Origin: Odiellus spinosus
Lineage: Eukaryota > Arthropoda > Arachnida > Opiliones > Phalangiidae
Assembly (NCBI GenBank): GCA_963920705.1
Contig: OY987227.1
Span: 2,737,526-2,801,525 of the forward strand
Direction: 5' to 3'
Length of the DNA stretch: 64,000 nucleotides
The position numbers and the translations under genes were made by a program. The notes under the pieces were generated by a model that ran no database searches, had not been told where the DNA came from, and was given only the letters and a program-made list of their open reading frames with translations. This document shows, piece after piece, positions 12,271-24,800 of the stretch; within the stretch, counting starts at the first letter, position 1, and each line of letters opens with the position of its first letter.

Positions 12271-12882
12271 AGTATATAGTAAGATAATTATATTAACATA
12301 TGCTTATTATAAAGCAAGATTAACAAAAAATAATAGTTAAATTAGTTAAAAATTTAATAATTTCTAAATTAAATTAAATTAAATTAAATTAGGGAGGCAA
12401 TTTGCGTATTGAACTAATGATATTTACAGCTCTCCTCCCAAGATTAGTTGCCTTATCTGCTTCTTAAAACATCTACTTGATTGTTTTAAGCTTTGGAGTT
12501 CTACAGTTAGCGAATTAAATAATTTACACCATTATAGTAAAGGGAAATTAGTTTTTTTGTGGTTTTACATAAAGGTACTTTCAACATCTCTATAGATCTC
12601 GTGTTTCTCGTTTTTTCTCTCTTAATGAAGTTTTTTGAGCCATATTTTAATTCTTCGTATATATAACAAATACTAACATATTTAAAACATTCGTTAACAT
12701 TTAATAATTTTGCTCGTTTGAAGTAATCAAAAGTATGGTGTCTAGAAGGGAGATTAAAAATACTTCGTAGTACTCTCTTCTGTAGGATTTGTATTCGATT
12801 AGTGTTATTATTGGATGTACATCCCCAGAATTGGAGACCATATGTCATTACTGAGTAGAATAGAGCGTAGTAAATTTCAAAT

Positions 12883-13682
12883 TATACAAAAACGTTGTTT
12901 TGCTTCGCACTTCAAAAAAGTGCATTTATAGGTAAGAATTTCAAACCCGTGAAGGGACAGAAATTATAAATTCACAGTGAAAGAAATCATAAAGCTAAAG
13001 TTATAATAATTAATATGAATAAAAAATTTACAAAAAAAGACGTATAAATTCGGCCTATCGAAACTTTTACTTATGTAGATTTAATGATTAGAAACTTTAT
13101 AAAGAGGCGAATGTTTCCTTTTACTAACTGAAAACTGCAACCATCTACATTCGATATCACCACTCTAGAGTCTAGGAGAAGGGAAAAAGTAAGAGTCAAC
13201 TAAACTTAAGTAGCTGTCAGATGACGATAACACGCGAGTAAAGGTTTGTTAGTTTATTCCCCGTGGTGAAACATGTTTAAAAATCAAGAGTCTCATCTAA
13301 ACAGCAACCCCTCTTAAGATAATATAATTCTCCACCCTAACAACTAAACATTTTAAAAACGCGGGCAGGAACTATTTGGTATTATGCTATTCTACCTTTC
13401 CACGCATAGATGGCTTTTAGTTACACTTACCAAGAGTGAATTCTACAACAGAATGACTTCTGCATAATTAAAAGTTTCGATAGGCCGAATTTATACGTCA
13501 TTTTTTTATAAATTTTTTATTCATATTAATTATTATAATTATAGCTTTATGATTTCTTAGACTGTGACTTTCATATTTCTTTCACTGTGAATTTATAATT
13601 TCTGTCCCTTCACGGGTTTGAAATTCTTACCTATAAATGCACTTTTTTGAAGTGCGAAGCAAAACAACGTTTTTGTATAATT
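12883..13682. mobile_element. MITE-like element with long (~190-220 bp) terminal inverted repeats
   Basis: The left arm (about 12,883-13,079) and right arm (about 13,459-13,682) are inverted copies of one another. They begin TATACAAAAACG and share the block around CACGGGTTTGAAATTC and the block around TTCGGCCTATCGAAAC. The middle of about 380 bp has no coding potential. The element is absent from LINE-B copy 2, so it arrived after the duplication. Superfamily is not clear: the ends sit in AAATT/AATTT and the duplication length is ambiguous. It looks like a non-autonomous fold-back DNA transposon. Confidence 0.75.
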
Positions 13683-15359
13683 TGTGTTTGCTTTTGGAAA
13701 AATTAAACACTAGTAGTCACAATTAATGTCTCTTCTCCTTCAATTTGGCGCTACAAGCGCCTTTCAATGACGTCACGTTTTATTTTTTGTTTGTTTGAGG
13801 GCTAATGGTGCAGGGTTAACTGGTTGCATTAGCGGCTGCTTTTGGCGATCAAGTATACTTTTCAATGACGTAATGAGTGCTAGAGAAAGATGGCCGAATA
13901 CACTCAAGTTTTGAAGAGCTTCTGTTGACGTCATCGTCGTCATAACCTTCCTAAAAGGACATTGGGCATATAGAATGCAACTAATAAAATAATAATAGAA
14001 CGATTTATTGTCTAACAAAATCATTACAGATACGGCAAAATATAATGATACCAATGAATCACAAATGTTAAGTAATTTTTTCAACTAGTTCGCGCCCAAA
14101 AGTTTGAAATTTCTGGTTCAGTCAGTTCATAAGAACTGGTTCCAAAGTTTCAAACGCCATCTCTCGCTCATAGACAGCACTACTTTATGTTACCGTAGCA
14201 TGAACAGGCCTCCTTTCCTGTTGTCTGGTCAAAAAATGTGACCTATAGACTTTGACATCACTTTCCCCTTAATGGCGCTACTCCGTCTATAGATAATCTA
14301 ATAAAAACTAAACAGTAAGTCAATTAGTTTTTTATGAAAACACTACAAATAATTTAAATTTTCCGCCGAGTTTTATTATAAAATTATCAATTTAACACGC
14401 CTGTTTCAGAGTCCATTTTACTAAGACATTTTGTAAGTCTCACCGCTATATATCATGGGGCTATTGTGAAATACCCAAGTTTAAGTACCCTGCTCGCTGC
14501 ATTTTATAATGATGATATAAAAAATTGTTCAGCCCACTTAAAAATTCAGCCTTGCAATAATAACAACGCGTAGAATGCTAGACACCATCTTATCTCTTTA
14601 AACCAGCGCATATTTGTTTATAGTTCCTGCCTTTTGCTCTATTACTTCTTTATAATTAAACATTGTAGATCGCTGTTCAGCCTTATCTTTGCAGCGCGTA
14701 AGAAGCTAGAAACCCATCTATCTCTTATTTACGCGTTTCTTAGAGATAGAGGGGAGCCTTACTAGTTACCCTATTCCGTCTTTCTCGGTCTTTCACGCTT
14801 TATCACGCTATTGTAATCTCGGTCTTTGTATTTAACTACAGAATGTTAAGAGTCCTTCAGTCAAACTAGCCTTTTTTTCACTCTTTTACCTTTGTCTCTA
14901 TTGCATCTTTCTAATTGAGACAATCTATTATATCCTAGTTCAACCATCTTTGCAACGCGTAAAAACTACAATACCTCTATCTCTTAACTATGCGTTTCTT
15001 ACAGATAGACTTAGAGTACCTCTATTCGGGCTAGCCCATTTATTTATCTATCTATCTAATGCAAACTCTCAATGAAACGCCGTCTTTCGCGGTGCTTGAA
15101 CGTTATCTATACCTTTTATCTGTCTTAGTATTCAACATTAGATAAGTATAGAGTACCCCCGCGATCCTAACATATTTTTCTCTCTCGAATGCAAACTCTC
15201 AATGAAACGGACTCGCGGTCGGACGAAGAAGAAGAAGAAAACGAAAACCTCAGTTATCATTGGCAAAAAAGATTCCACCTCATAAGACAAATCTCCATAG
15301 ACTTTTCTAATGAAATTTTGAGACACCTATAAATAAAACAGGCCAGCTGGCCTGTTTTT
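13683..15359. mobile_element. Unidentified insertion, right part of the composite in LINE-B copy 1
   Basis: This 1.7-kb non-coding stretch lies between the MITE and the resumption of LINE-B. Comparison with copy 2 shows that 12,883-15,359 as a whole is inserted, with AAT at both edges (12,880-12,882 and 15,360-15,362). It contains three diverged copies of a unit with TTTGCARCGCGTAA and TATCTCTTA blocks (near 14,550, 14,680 and 14,940), two copies of ATGCAAACTCTCAATGAAACG-like sequence (15,059 and 15,188), and a terminal palindrome, AACAGGCCAGCTGGCCTGTT, ending at about 15,357. Short reading frames here show nothing recognisable. The family is unknown. Confidence 0.55.
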
Positions 15360-17662
15360 AATAAAATTTTACGAGGTATCATATTTTTGCAGTAAAACAT
15401 TATCCCACAGACCCTACATAGGGTTTGGCTTATAATGTTTATATGGTAGTCCCAGGTAAGATGCGTGTCAAACCAAAGGCCAAGGTACTTATTCTTATCA
15501 ACTCGTTTAATTTCCATGTTATTAATTTCAACCCGACTTTCAATGTCCCCAATATCTCTACCTCGATTACGAAAAAGAATATATTCTGTCTTATCGATGT
15601 TAAGTCTTAACCCATTAGTGGTCAGCCATTTATAGATTATGCTCAGTTAGTAGAGGTATGGTATGAGTGATTTACATAATAATAGCGCGTCATCCGCATA
15701 CATATATAACTGGCCCAGAGGAATTTGATCTAATAGGTCATTGATATACAAGTTAAACAACAACGGAGAGATTATTGAGCCTTGGGGAACTCCTGATGTT
15801 AAATACTGAGATTGGGACAGTTTTTCACCTACTCTCGTGTAACATGGTCTATCTGTTAAGTAGCTTTTCAGCCAATCTCCCGCCACTCCCCGGATTCCCA
15901 TACGATATAATTTACTAAGACGTCTGTCATGCGCAATACTATCGAAGGCCTTCCGTAGGTCTAGGAACACTCCCACACATACGTGTCTGGTGTCTAGCGC
16001 GTCCAGGATAAATTTATAGGTCCCCGAGATGGCATTCATAGTACTTCTACCAGGTCTAAAGCCAAATTGATATTCGGAAAATAGATAATTATTCTCGGTA
16101 AATGACTTAAGTCGATTAAAATAGGCCTTATCAAATATCTTAGAAATAAAAGATAGAAGGGAGATTGGGCGATAGCTACCGGGACAGCTAACATTACCCT
16201 TCTTAAAGATGGGTATTATTACAGTTCTCTTGAGTTTATCAGGATAGGAGCCACTTTGAAAAGATAGATTTATCAAGTAGACCAACGGTAGTAGAAGATA
16301 TTGTATGGCTTTCTTCATTGGTTTCGAGTGGAAGTTATCAAGGCCTGGAGCGGAGCTTGCTTGTATAGTGTTAGAGATATTGAAGATTTCTCTTTCGTCA
16401 GCAGGATAAAGAGCCATGGTATGTGGGTTACTTTCTAGGTATGTATTAGGATCTCCCTGGCTAGCAAGTGCTTCGTTATTGGTGAAGCATTTGTTAAGTT
16501 GGTTCAAATCAATAGGTGTTCCCAATGAAGTTTTCTCACTTCGACCTAATATTTGATTTACAATTTTCCATTTGGTCTTGGATGAATCTGCCTCGATTAG
16601 TTTTTGATAATAATGGGAATTTCGCCGGTTTCTGATTAGATTATTACATTGATTTCTCAGTCGGAAATATTTATCTTTGTTTAATTGGGTGGGTAATCGT
16701 TTGTAGAGCTTTTGAAGTTTATGTTTCTGTCTAAGTAGAAGTTTAATTTCAGGGCTTATCGGTACCTGGAAGTTTATTTTGATATTTCTAATTTCGAAAC
16801 ACCTATTTTATTCAAGTACCAGTTTTTCTTCAAAGTAGTTATAGGCCTGGTTAATGTTAGTGATCAAGAATAGTTCTTCCCAATTTAAATTAGAGAGATT
16901 TGTACAGAATTTAATAATATTTGCTATACTCAGGTTACGGATTTTGGTCTCAGGGATAGCTTTTGTCATTTTGCCAAATCTTAAATGAATTGGATAATGG
17001 TCAGTGATATCAATTTGTTTAAGTACTTCAAAGGTTCCATCGTAATTAGCAAGTACGTTATCAATACATGTAGAACTTGTAGCTGTAACTCTTGTGGGTT
17101 CATGAATAATTCGCTTAAGGTCATAACTTAGGAATAGATCAACCAGTGCTGAAGCACATGGTGACTCTACCAGGAGATCAACGTTAAAGTCTCCCAAAAC
17201 TGTTTTATTTACCTTACCCGTACCCATACCTTTGCAATAAGTTCAAGGAGGTTTAGAAAATTATCATACACAGCAGTGTGTGGTCTGTAAATAATTGCGT
17301 AGTAGTCCCCAGTGTTCGTGTTTTTTATGACAAAACTCTCAATGTCGCCAGTAAAATAACAGAGGTCAGTGATTATTGTAAAGTTAATGTTTTCCCTATA
17401 GTAGAATCCCACCCCACCCCTAATCTATTTCCACGTCCTACAAATTTGTAATTTGGCAGATATAAATGATAATCATCCCGGAACCAAGTCTCTGTTAATG
17501 CAATTATATGTGGATTTATTCCAAGTGTCACAATTGTTGTCATGAAAGCAGGTAGATTATGATTGGCACTTCTAATGTTCGAGTAAACTAGTGTCATTTA
17601 AGTAAATATTGGGTTCACTAGTTAGTATTACAATTCTAATAATAAAAATAAAAGTTTTGTAT

Positions 17663-18396
17663 CTACTTCTTTAAAACTACACAGTTTTCAGCCTCATTAA
17701 AGTAAAATTTGCTTTCATTAATTTGTATGGTGAAATGTGAGATAAACTTTCCATTTTCATTTCCGGGCTCTTTAAGAAATTTTCTTAGAAAATAGCGAGC
17801 ACGGTCTTTTTTAGGTGTGAAGTCATTAGAAATGTAGATTGAGGAGCCCTTAAGCTGATAAGCAGTTTTGAAAATCATGGATTTTTCAACTTGGTCATTA
17901 AGTATTAGCACAATTTTTCGAGTTTCGACCCTTCGATACACTTGGTTAGGACGTATTTTTCCTATATAGCCTAATAAACCTTTAAGTATATCATTGACTT
18001 CGTTAGCTAGTTTATTTCTGTCATCTCCCGGTTTTTCGGGGTTCCCGTAATAACTAAGTTATTTCGTCGTCTACCAGATTCAAAAAAATCCTGTTTGGTC
18101 TTTAGCTTTAATATCTCCAAATCTTTTTGTTCAAGTTTGCTTTCTATTTCCTTTTTTAGACTTTCATGTTCAAATTTTAAATAATCTATTAATTCACTCT
18201 GCTTTTCTAATTTGTCAATCCTATCTTCATGGTTAGTGATTTTTTTGGATGATTTTTTCTATTTTAATATTTGATTCTTTAAGCGCTCCTTTAACATCAT
18301 CAACTTTTTTGCTACCGTATGTACTTCATTTGTTAAGGATTTTTTCATATCCTTCATTTCCTTAAGTATATCTTTAAGGGTTGGTTCCATAGTCAT
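17663..18396 (-). pseudogene. LINE-B copy 1 ORF1 (coiled-coil RNA-binding protein), frameshifted
   Basis: ORF1 proteins of this LINE group bind element RNA and form ribonucleoprotein particles. The frame starts at 18,396 (MTMEPTLKDILKEMKDMKK). A long charged, lysine/glutamate-rich coiled-coil segment follows to about 18,100. Next comes an RRM-like region with NLVITGIPEK and RKIVLILND, and a C-terminal part, KKDRARYFLRKFLKEP and FTIQINESKFYF, ending at 17,663. Compared with copy 2, this copy has one-base length changes near 18,247 and 18,033 that break the frame. There is no zinc knuckle. The gap to ORF2 is 65 bp. Confidence 0.8.
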
Positions 18397-18469
18397 TATT
18401 ATAGCGTTATTAAGTTAAAGTTAGAGCACAAGCGAAAATTAAACGGAAAAATTTAGGGATTGTTAATAT

Positions 18470-18882
18470 TACCTGTAATATCAAATATTGAGAGATTATT
18501 ACGTGTCCAAGTTCACTGGCGCTCTGACGAGACAAAGGTTGGAGTTAATGTGAAGAAAGCTCGGTCTAGAAGTTAAAAAACAATTCCACTCTAGTCTGGC
18601 GTTGACGAGATAATAAGATAACGATATTTTTTTCGTAGCACGCCGGTTTTTACGTCAGGCGGAGCGCACTTATGGTTTTTTCTATATTCGGTGAGATTGT
18701 TTAAAATTTTTTCGCTGGATTGTCGTCGGAAATGTACTGAGCTTGGTAGTTGACTTCCAATTCAAAATTCTGAAGTTAGGCAGTGACAGGGAATCAAATG
18801 TTGTACTAGTAATAGTCGAGATCGAGATTATCTGTAATATCAAATATTGAGAGATTATTACGTGTCCAAGTTCACTGGCGCT
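18470..18882 (-). repeat. LINE-B copy 1 5' UTR tandem repeat (358-bp step)
   Basis: The block CTGTAATATCAAATATTGAG with the following TTACGTGTCCAAGTTCACTG occurs at about 18,472 and again at about 18,830, a step of 358 bp. The 5' UTR therefore starts with a partial extra monomer. Tandem 5' UTR monomers act as promoters in some LINEs, such as mouse L1; that role here is inferred. Confidence 0.7.
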
Positions 18883-21800
18883 CCAAATAAATTAATTAAT
18901 TATTCCCTTTAGATCAATTTTTTCGATATTTTTTATGTGGCTTAGAATTTGCGCCACGCTGCTTTTATAGCTTAGACGGTTCTCTTTAAAAATTTAGCCA
19001 CAATTCAAACCTAGCCTTTAACGATAAGTCGCCAGCTCAGTTTTAGTTCCAAATGAATAAATTAATTTTTTCGGTAAGGTAAACTAGGCTCTTGGGCTTC
19101 ACTTTAGATCAATTTTTTCGATCTTTTTGATGGGGCTTATAATTTGAACCAGGCTGAATTTATACCTTAGAGGGTTCTCTTTAAGAATTTACCCACGATT
19201 CAACCCTTGCCTTTAACGATAAGTCGCCAGCTCAGTTTTAGTTCCAAATAAATAAATTCATTTTTTCGGTAAGGTACACTAGGCTCTCGGGCTTCCCTTT
19301 AGATCAATTTTTTCGATCTTTTTGATTGTGCTTAGAATTTGCACAGTGCTTATTTAGAAGCTTAGACGGTTCTCTTTAAGAATTAAGCAACGATTCAATC
19401 CTAGTCTTTAACTATAAGTCGCCAGCTCAGTTTTAGTTCCAAATGAAGAAATTAATTTTTTCGGTAAGGTACACTAGGCTCTTGGGCTTCCCTTTAGATC
19501 AATTTTTTCCATCTTTTTGATGGGGCTTAGAATTTGCAAAATGCTTATTTTGTAGCTTAGATGGTTCTCTTTAAGAATTTAGCCATGATTCAATCCTATT
19601 CTTTAACTATAAGTCGCCAGCTCAGTTTTAGTTCCAAATGAAGAAATTAATTTTTTCGGTAAGGTACACTAGGCTCTTGGGCTTCAATTTTTTATCTTTT
19701 TGATGGGGCTTAGAATTTGCACAACGCTGCTTTTATACCTTAGACGGTTCTCTTTAAGAATTTAACCACTATTCAATCCTAGCCTTTAACGATAAGTCGC
19801 CAGCTCAGTTTTAGTTCCAAATAAATAAATGAATTTTTTCGGTAAGGTACACTGGGCTCTTATACTTCCCTTTAGATCAATTTTTTCGATCTTTTTGATG
19901 GGGCTTAGAATTTACACAATGCTTATATTGTAGCTTAGACGGTTTTCTTTAAGAATTTAGCCACTATTCAATCCTAGCCTTTAACGATAAGTCGCCAGCT
20001 CAGTTTTAGTTCCAAATAAATAAATAAATTTTTTCGGTATGGTACACTAGGCTCTTGGGCTTCCCTTTAAATCAATTTTTCTCGATCTTTTTGATGAGGC
20101 TTAGAATTTGCACAATGCTTATTTTGTAGCTTAGACGGTTCTCTTTAAGAATTTAGCCACGATTCAATCCTAGTCTTTAACTATAAGTCGCCAGCTCAGT
20201 TTTAGTTCCAAATGAAGAAATTCATTTTTTCGGTAAGGTACACTAGGCTATTGCGCTTCCCTTTAAATCAATTTTTTCGATATTTTTGATGGGGCTTAGA
20301 ATTTGCACCACGCTGTTTTTATATCTTAGACGGTTCTCTTTAAGAATTAACCAACTATTCAATACTAGCCTTTAATGATAAGTCGCCAGCTCAGTATTAG
20401 TTACAAATAAATAAATAATTTTTTTCGGTAAGGTACACTAGGCTCTTGGGCTTCCCTTTAGATCAATTTTTTCGATCTTTTTGATGGGGCTTAGAATTTG
20501 CACAATGCTTATTTTGTAGCTTAGACGGTTTTCTTTAAGAATTTAGCCACGATTCAATCCAAGTCTTTAACTATAAGTCGCCAGCTCAGTTTTAATTCCA
20601 AATGAAGAAATTAATTTTTTCGGTAAGGTACACTAGGCTCTTGGGCTTCCCTTTAGATCAATTTTTTCGATATTTTTGATGGGGCTTAGAATTTGCACCA
20701 CGCTGCTTTTATAGCTTAGACGGTTCTCTTTAAGAATGTAACCACTATTCAGTCCTAGCCTTTAACGATAAGTCGCCAGCTCAGTTTTAGTTCCAAATGA
20801 AGAAATTAATTTTTTCGGTAAGGTACACTAGGCTCTGGGGCTTCCCTTTAGATCAATTTTTTCGATCTTTTTGATGGGGCTTAGAATTTGCACAATGCTT
20901 ATTTAGTAGCTTAGACGGTTCTCTTTAAGAATTTAGCCGCGATCCAATCCTAGTCTTTAACTATAAGTCGCCAGCTCAGTTTTAGTTCCAAATAAATAAA
21001 TTAATTATTTCGGTAGTGTACACTAGGCTCTTGCGCTTCCCTTTAGATCAATTTTTTCGATCTTTTTGATGGGGCTTAGAATTTGCACCACGCTGATTTT
21101 ATAGCTTAGACGGTTTTCTTTAAGAATTTAGCCACTATTCAATCCTAGCCTTTAACAAAAGTCGCTAGCTCAGTTTTAGTTCCAAATGAAAAAATTAATT
21201 ATTTCGGTAGTGTACACTAGGCTCTTGCGCTTCCCTTTAGATCAATTTTTTCGATCTTTTTGATGGGGCTTAGAATTTGCACCACGCTGCTTTTATAGCT
21301 TAGACGGTTCTCTTTAAGAATTTAACCACTATTCAATCCTAGCCTTTAACGATAAGTCGTCAGCTCAGTTTTAGTTCCAAATAAATAAATTAATTATTTC
21401 TGTAGTGTACACTAGGCTCTTGCGCTTCCCTTTAGATAAATTTTTTCGATATTTTTGATGGGGTTTAGAATTTGCAACACGCTGATTTTATAGCTTAGAC
21501 GGTTCACTTTAAGAATTTAGCCACTATTTAATCCTAGCCTCTAACGATAAGTCGCCAGCTCAGTTTTATTTCCAAATAAATAAATTAATTTTTTCGGGAA
21601 GGTACACTAGGCTCTTGGGCTTCCCTTAAGATCAATTTTTTCGATATTTTTGATGGGGCTTAGAATTTGCACCACGCTGCTTTTATAGCTTAGACGGTTC
21701 TCTTTAAGAATGTAACCACTATTCTGTCCTAGCCTTTAACGATAAGTCGCCAGCTCAGTTTTAGTTCCAAATGAAGAAATTAATTTTTTCGGTAAGGTAC

Positions 21801-24800
21801 ACTAGGCTCTGGTGCTTCGCTTTAGATCAATTTTTTCGATCTTTTTGATGGGGCTTAGAATTTGCACAATGCTTATTTAGTAGCTTAGACGGTTCTCTTT
21901 AAGAATTTAGCCACGATCCAATCCTAGTCTTTAACTATAAGTCGCCAGCTCAGTTTTAGTTCCAAATAAATAAATTAATTATTTCGGTAGTGTACACTAG
22001 GCTCTTGCGCTTCCCTTTAGATCAATTTCTTCGATATTTTTGATGGGGCTTAGAATTTGCACCACGCTGCTTTTATAGCTTAGACGGTTCTCTTTAAGAA
22101 TTTAACCACTATTCAGTCCTAGCCTTTAACGGTAAGTCGCCAGCTCAGTTTTAGTTCCAAATGAAGAAATTAATTTTTTCGGTAAGGTACACTAGGCTCT
22201 TGGGCTTCACTTTAGATCAATTTTTTGATATTTTTGATGGGGCTGAGAATTTGCACCACGCTGCTTTTATAGCTTAGACGGTTCTCTTTAAGAATTTAAC
22301 TACTATTGAGTCCTATCATTTAACGATAACTCACCAGCTTCTTAAAGACGATCTCTTTAAGAATTTAACCACTATTCATTCCTATCCTCTAACGATAAGT
22401 CGCCAGCTCAGTTTTAGTTCCAAATAAATAAATTAATTTTTTCGTTAAGGTACTCTAGGCTTCCCTTTAGATCAATTTTTTCGATCTTTTTGATTGGGCT
22501 TAGAATTTGCACCACGCTGATTTTATAGCTTAGACGGTTTTCTTTATGAATTTAGCCACTATTCAATACTAGCCTCTAACGATAAGTCGCCAGCTCAGTT
22601 TTATTTCCAAATAAATAAATAATTTTTGTCGGTAAGGTACACTAGGCTCTTGGGCTTCCCTTTAGAACAATTTTTTCGATCTTTTTAATGGGGCTTAGAA
22701 TTTGCACAATGCTTATTTTGTAGCTTAGACGGTTCTCTTTAAGAATTTACCCACGATTCAATCCTAGTCTTTATCTATTAAGTCGCCAGCTCAGTTTTAG
22801 TTCCAAATGAAGAAATTATTTTTTCGGTAAGGTACACTAGGCTCTTGGCTTCCCTTTAGATCAATTTTTTCGATCTTTTTGATGGGGCTTAGAATTTGCA
22901 CCACACTGCTTTTATAGCTTAGACGGTTCTCTTTAAGAATTTAACCACTATTCAGTCCTAGCCTTTAACGATAAGTCGCCATCTCAGTTTTAGTTCCAAA
23001 TGAAGAAATTTTTTTTCGGTAAGGTACACTAGGCTCTTGGGCTTCCCTTTAGATCAATTTTTTCGATCTTTTTGATGGGGCTTAGAATTTGCACCACGCT
23101 GCTTTTATAGCTTAGACGGTTCTCTTTAAGAATTTAACCACTATTCAATCCTAGCCTTTAACGTTAAGTCGCCAGCTCAGTTTTAGTTCCAAATGAAGAA
23201 ATTAATTTTTTCGGTAAGGTACACTAGGCTCTGGGGCTTTCCTTTAGATCAATTTTTTCGATCTTTTTGATGGGGCTTAGAATTTGCACCACGCTGCTTT
23301 TATAGCTTAGACGGTTCTCTTTAAGAATTTAACCACTATTCAATCCTAGCCTTTAACGTTAAGTCGCCAGCTCAGTTTTAGTTCCAAATGAAGAAATTAA
23401 TTTTTTCGGTAAGGTACACTAGGCTCTGGGGCTTTCCTTTAGATCAATTTTTTCGATCTTTTTGATGGGGCTTAGAATTTGCACCACGCTGATTTTATAG
23501 CTTAGACGGTTCTCTTTAAGAATTTAGCCACTATTCAATCCTAGCCTTTAACAAAAGTCGCTAGCTCAGTTTTAGTTCCAAATGAAAAAATTAATTTTTC
23601 GGTAAGGTACACTAGGCTCTGGGGCTTCCCTTTAGATCAATTTTTTCGATCTTTTTGATGGGGCTTGGAATTTGCACCACGCTGCTTTTATAGCTTAGAC
23701 GGTTCTCTTTAAGAATTTAACCACTATTCAATCCTAGCCTTTAACGATAAGTCGTCAGCTCAGTTTTAGTTCCAAATAAATAAATTAATTATTTCTGTAG
23801 TGTACACTAGGCTCTTGCGCTTCCCTTTAGATCAATTTTTTCGATATTTTTGATGGGGTTTAGAATTTGCAACACGCTGATTTTATAGCTTAGACGGTTC
23901 TCTTTAAGAATTTAGCCACTATTCAATCCTAGCCTCTAACGATAAGTCGCCAGCTCAGTTTTATTTCCAAATAAATAAATTAATTTTTTCGGTAAGGTAC
24001 ACTAGGCTCTTGGGCTTCCCTTTAGATCAATTTTTTCGATCTTTTTGATGGGGCTTAGAATTTTGCACGACGCTGATTTTATAGCTTAGACGGTTTTCTT
24101 GAAGAATTTAGCCACTATTCAATCCTAGCCTCTAACGATAAGTCGCCAGCTCAATTTTATTTCCAAATAAATAAATAATTTTTTTCGGTAAGGTACACTA
24201 GGCTCTAGGGCTTCCCTTTAGAACAATTTTTTCGATCTTTTTAATGGAGCTTAGAATTTGCACAATGCTTAATTTGTAGCTTAGACGGTTCTCTTTAAGA
24301 ATTTAACCACTATTCAGTCCTAGCCTTTAACGATAAGTCGCCAGCTCAGTTTTAGTTCCAAATGAAGAAATTATTTTTTCGGTAAGGTACACTAGGCTCT
24401 TGGGCTTCCCTTTAGATCAATTTTTTCGATATTTTTGATGGGGCTTAGAATTTGCACCACGCTGCTTTTAAAGCTTAGACGGTTCTCTTTAAGAATGTAA
24501 CCACTATTCTGTCCTAGCCTTTAACGATAAGTCGCCAGCTCAGTTTTAGTTCCAAATGAAGAAATTAATTTTTTCGGTAAGGTACACTAGGCTCTGGTGC
24601 TTCGCTTTAGATCAATTTTTTCGATCTTTTTGATGGGGCTTAGAATTTGCACAATGCTTATTTAGTAGCTTAGACGGTTCTCTTTAAGAATTTAGCCACG
24701 ATCCAATCCTAGTCTTTAACTATAAGTCGCCAGCTCAGTTTTAGTTCCAAATAAATAAATTAATTATTTCGGTAGTGTACACTAGGCTCTTGCGCTTCCC

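Larger units (their letters stand above)
12507..17597 (-). pseudogene. LINE-B copy 1 ORF2 (EEP-RT), broken and interrupted
   Basis: This is the remains of an endonuclease-reverse transcriptase. The EEP domain starts at 17,597 (TLVYSNIRSA, ALTETWFRDD, GDFNVDL, ITDHYPI). The RT follows through YRPISLL, QFGFRPGRS, DLRKAFDS, VPQGSIISP and YADDALL (about 15,690). The C-terminal end (TYGLQFWG, LQKRVLRS) lies beyond the insertion at 12,507-12,882. Lesions relative to copy 2 and to the expected frame are a one-base loss near 17,412 shared with copy 2, a small deletion near 17,229, a nonsense change near 16,810, a small deletion near 15,655, and the 2.5-kb insertion at 12,883-15,359. The open frame at 15,257-15,517 is RT sequence running into the insertion and is not a separate gene. 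Confidence 0.9.
12182..18882 (-). mobile_element. LINE-B copy 1, non-LTR retrotransposon, interrupted
   Basis: This is a full-length-looking non-LTR retrotransposon on the minus strand. Its 3' end is at 12,182, with a tail of AATTC/TTGAA-type 5-bp repeats, and its 5' end abuts satellite at 18,882. In sense order it has a 5' UTR with a partial tandem repeat (18,397-18,882), ORF1 (18,396-17,663), ORF2 (17,597-12,507) and a 3' UTR with a terminal hairpin. ORF2 is interrupted by a composite insertion at 12,883-15,359. It is nearly identical to LINE-B copy 2 (26,535-39,966), including the satellite on both flanks, so the two are a segmental duplication and not independent insertions. Confidence 0.9.

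Noticed and set aside
15257-15517. Small separate gene on the minus strand
   Set aside because: It is LINE-B reverse transcriptase sequence running into the inserted DNA.
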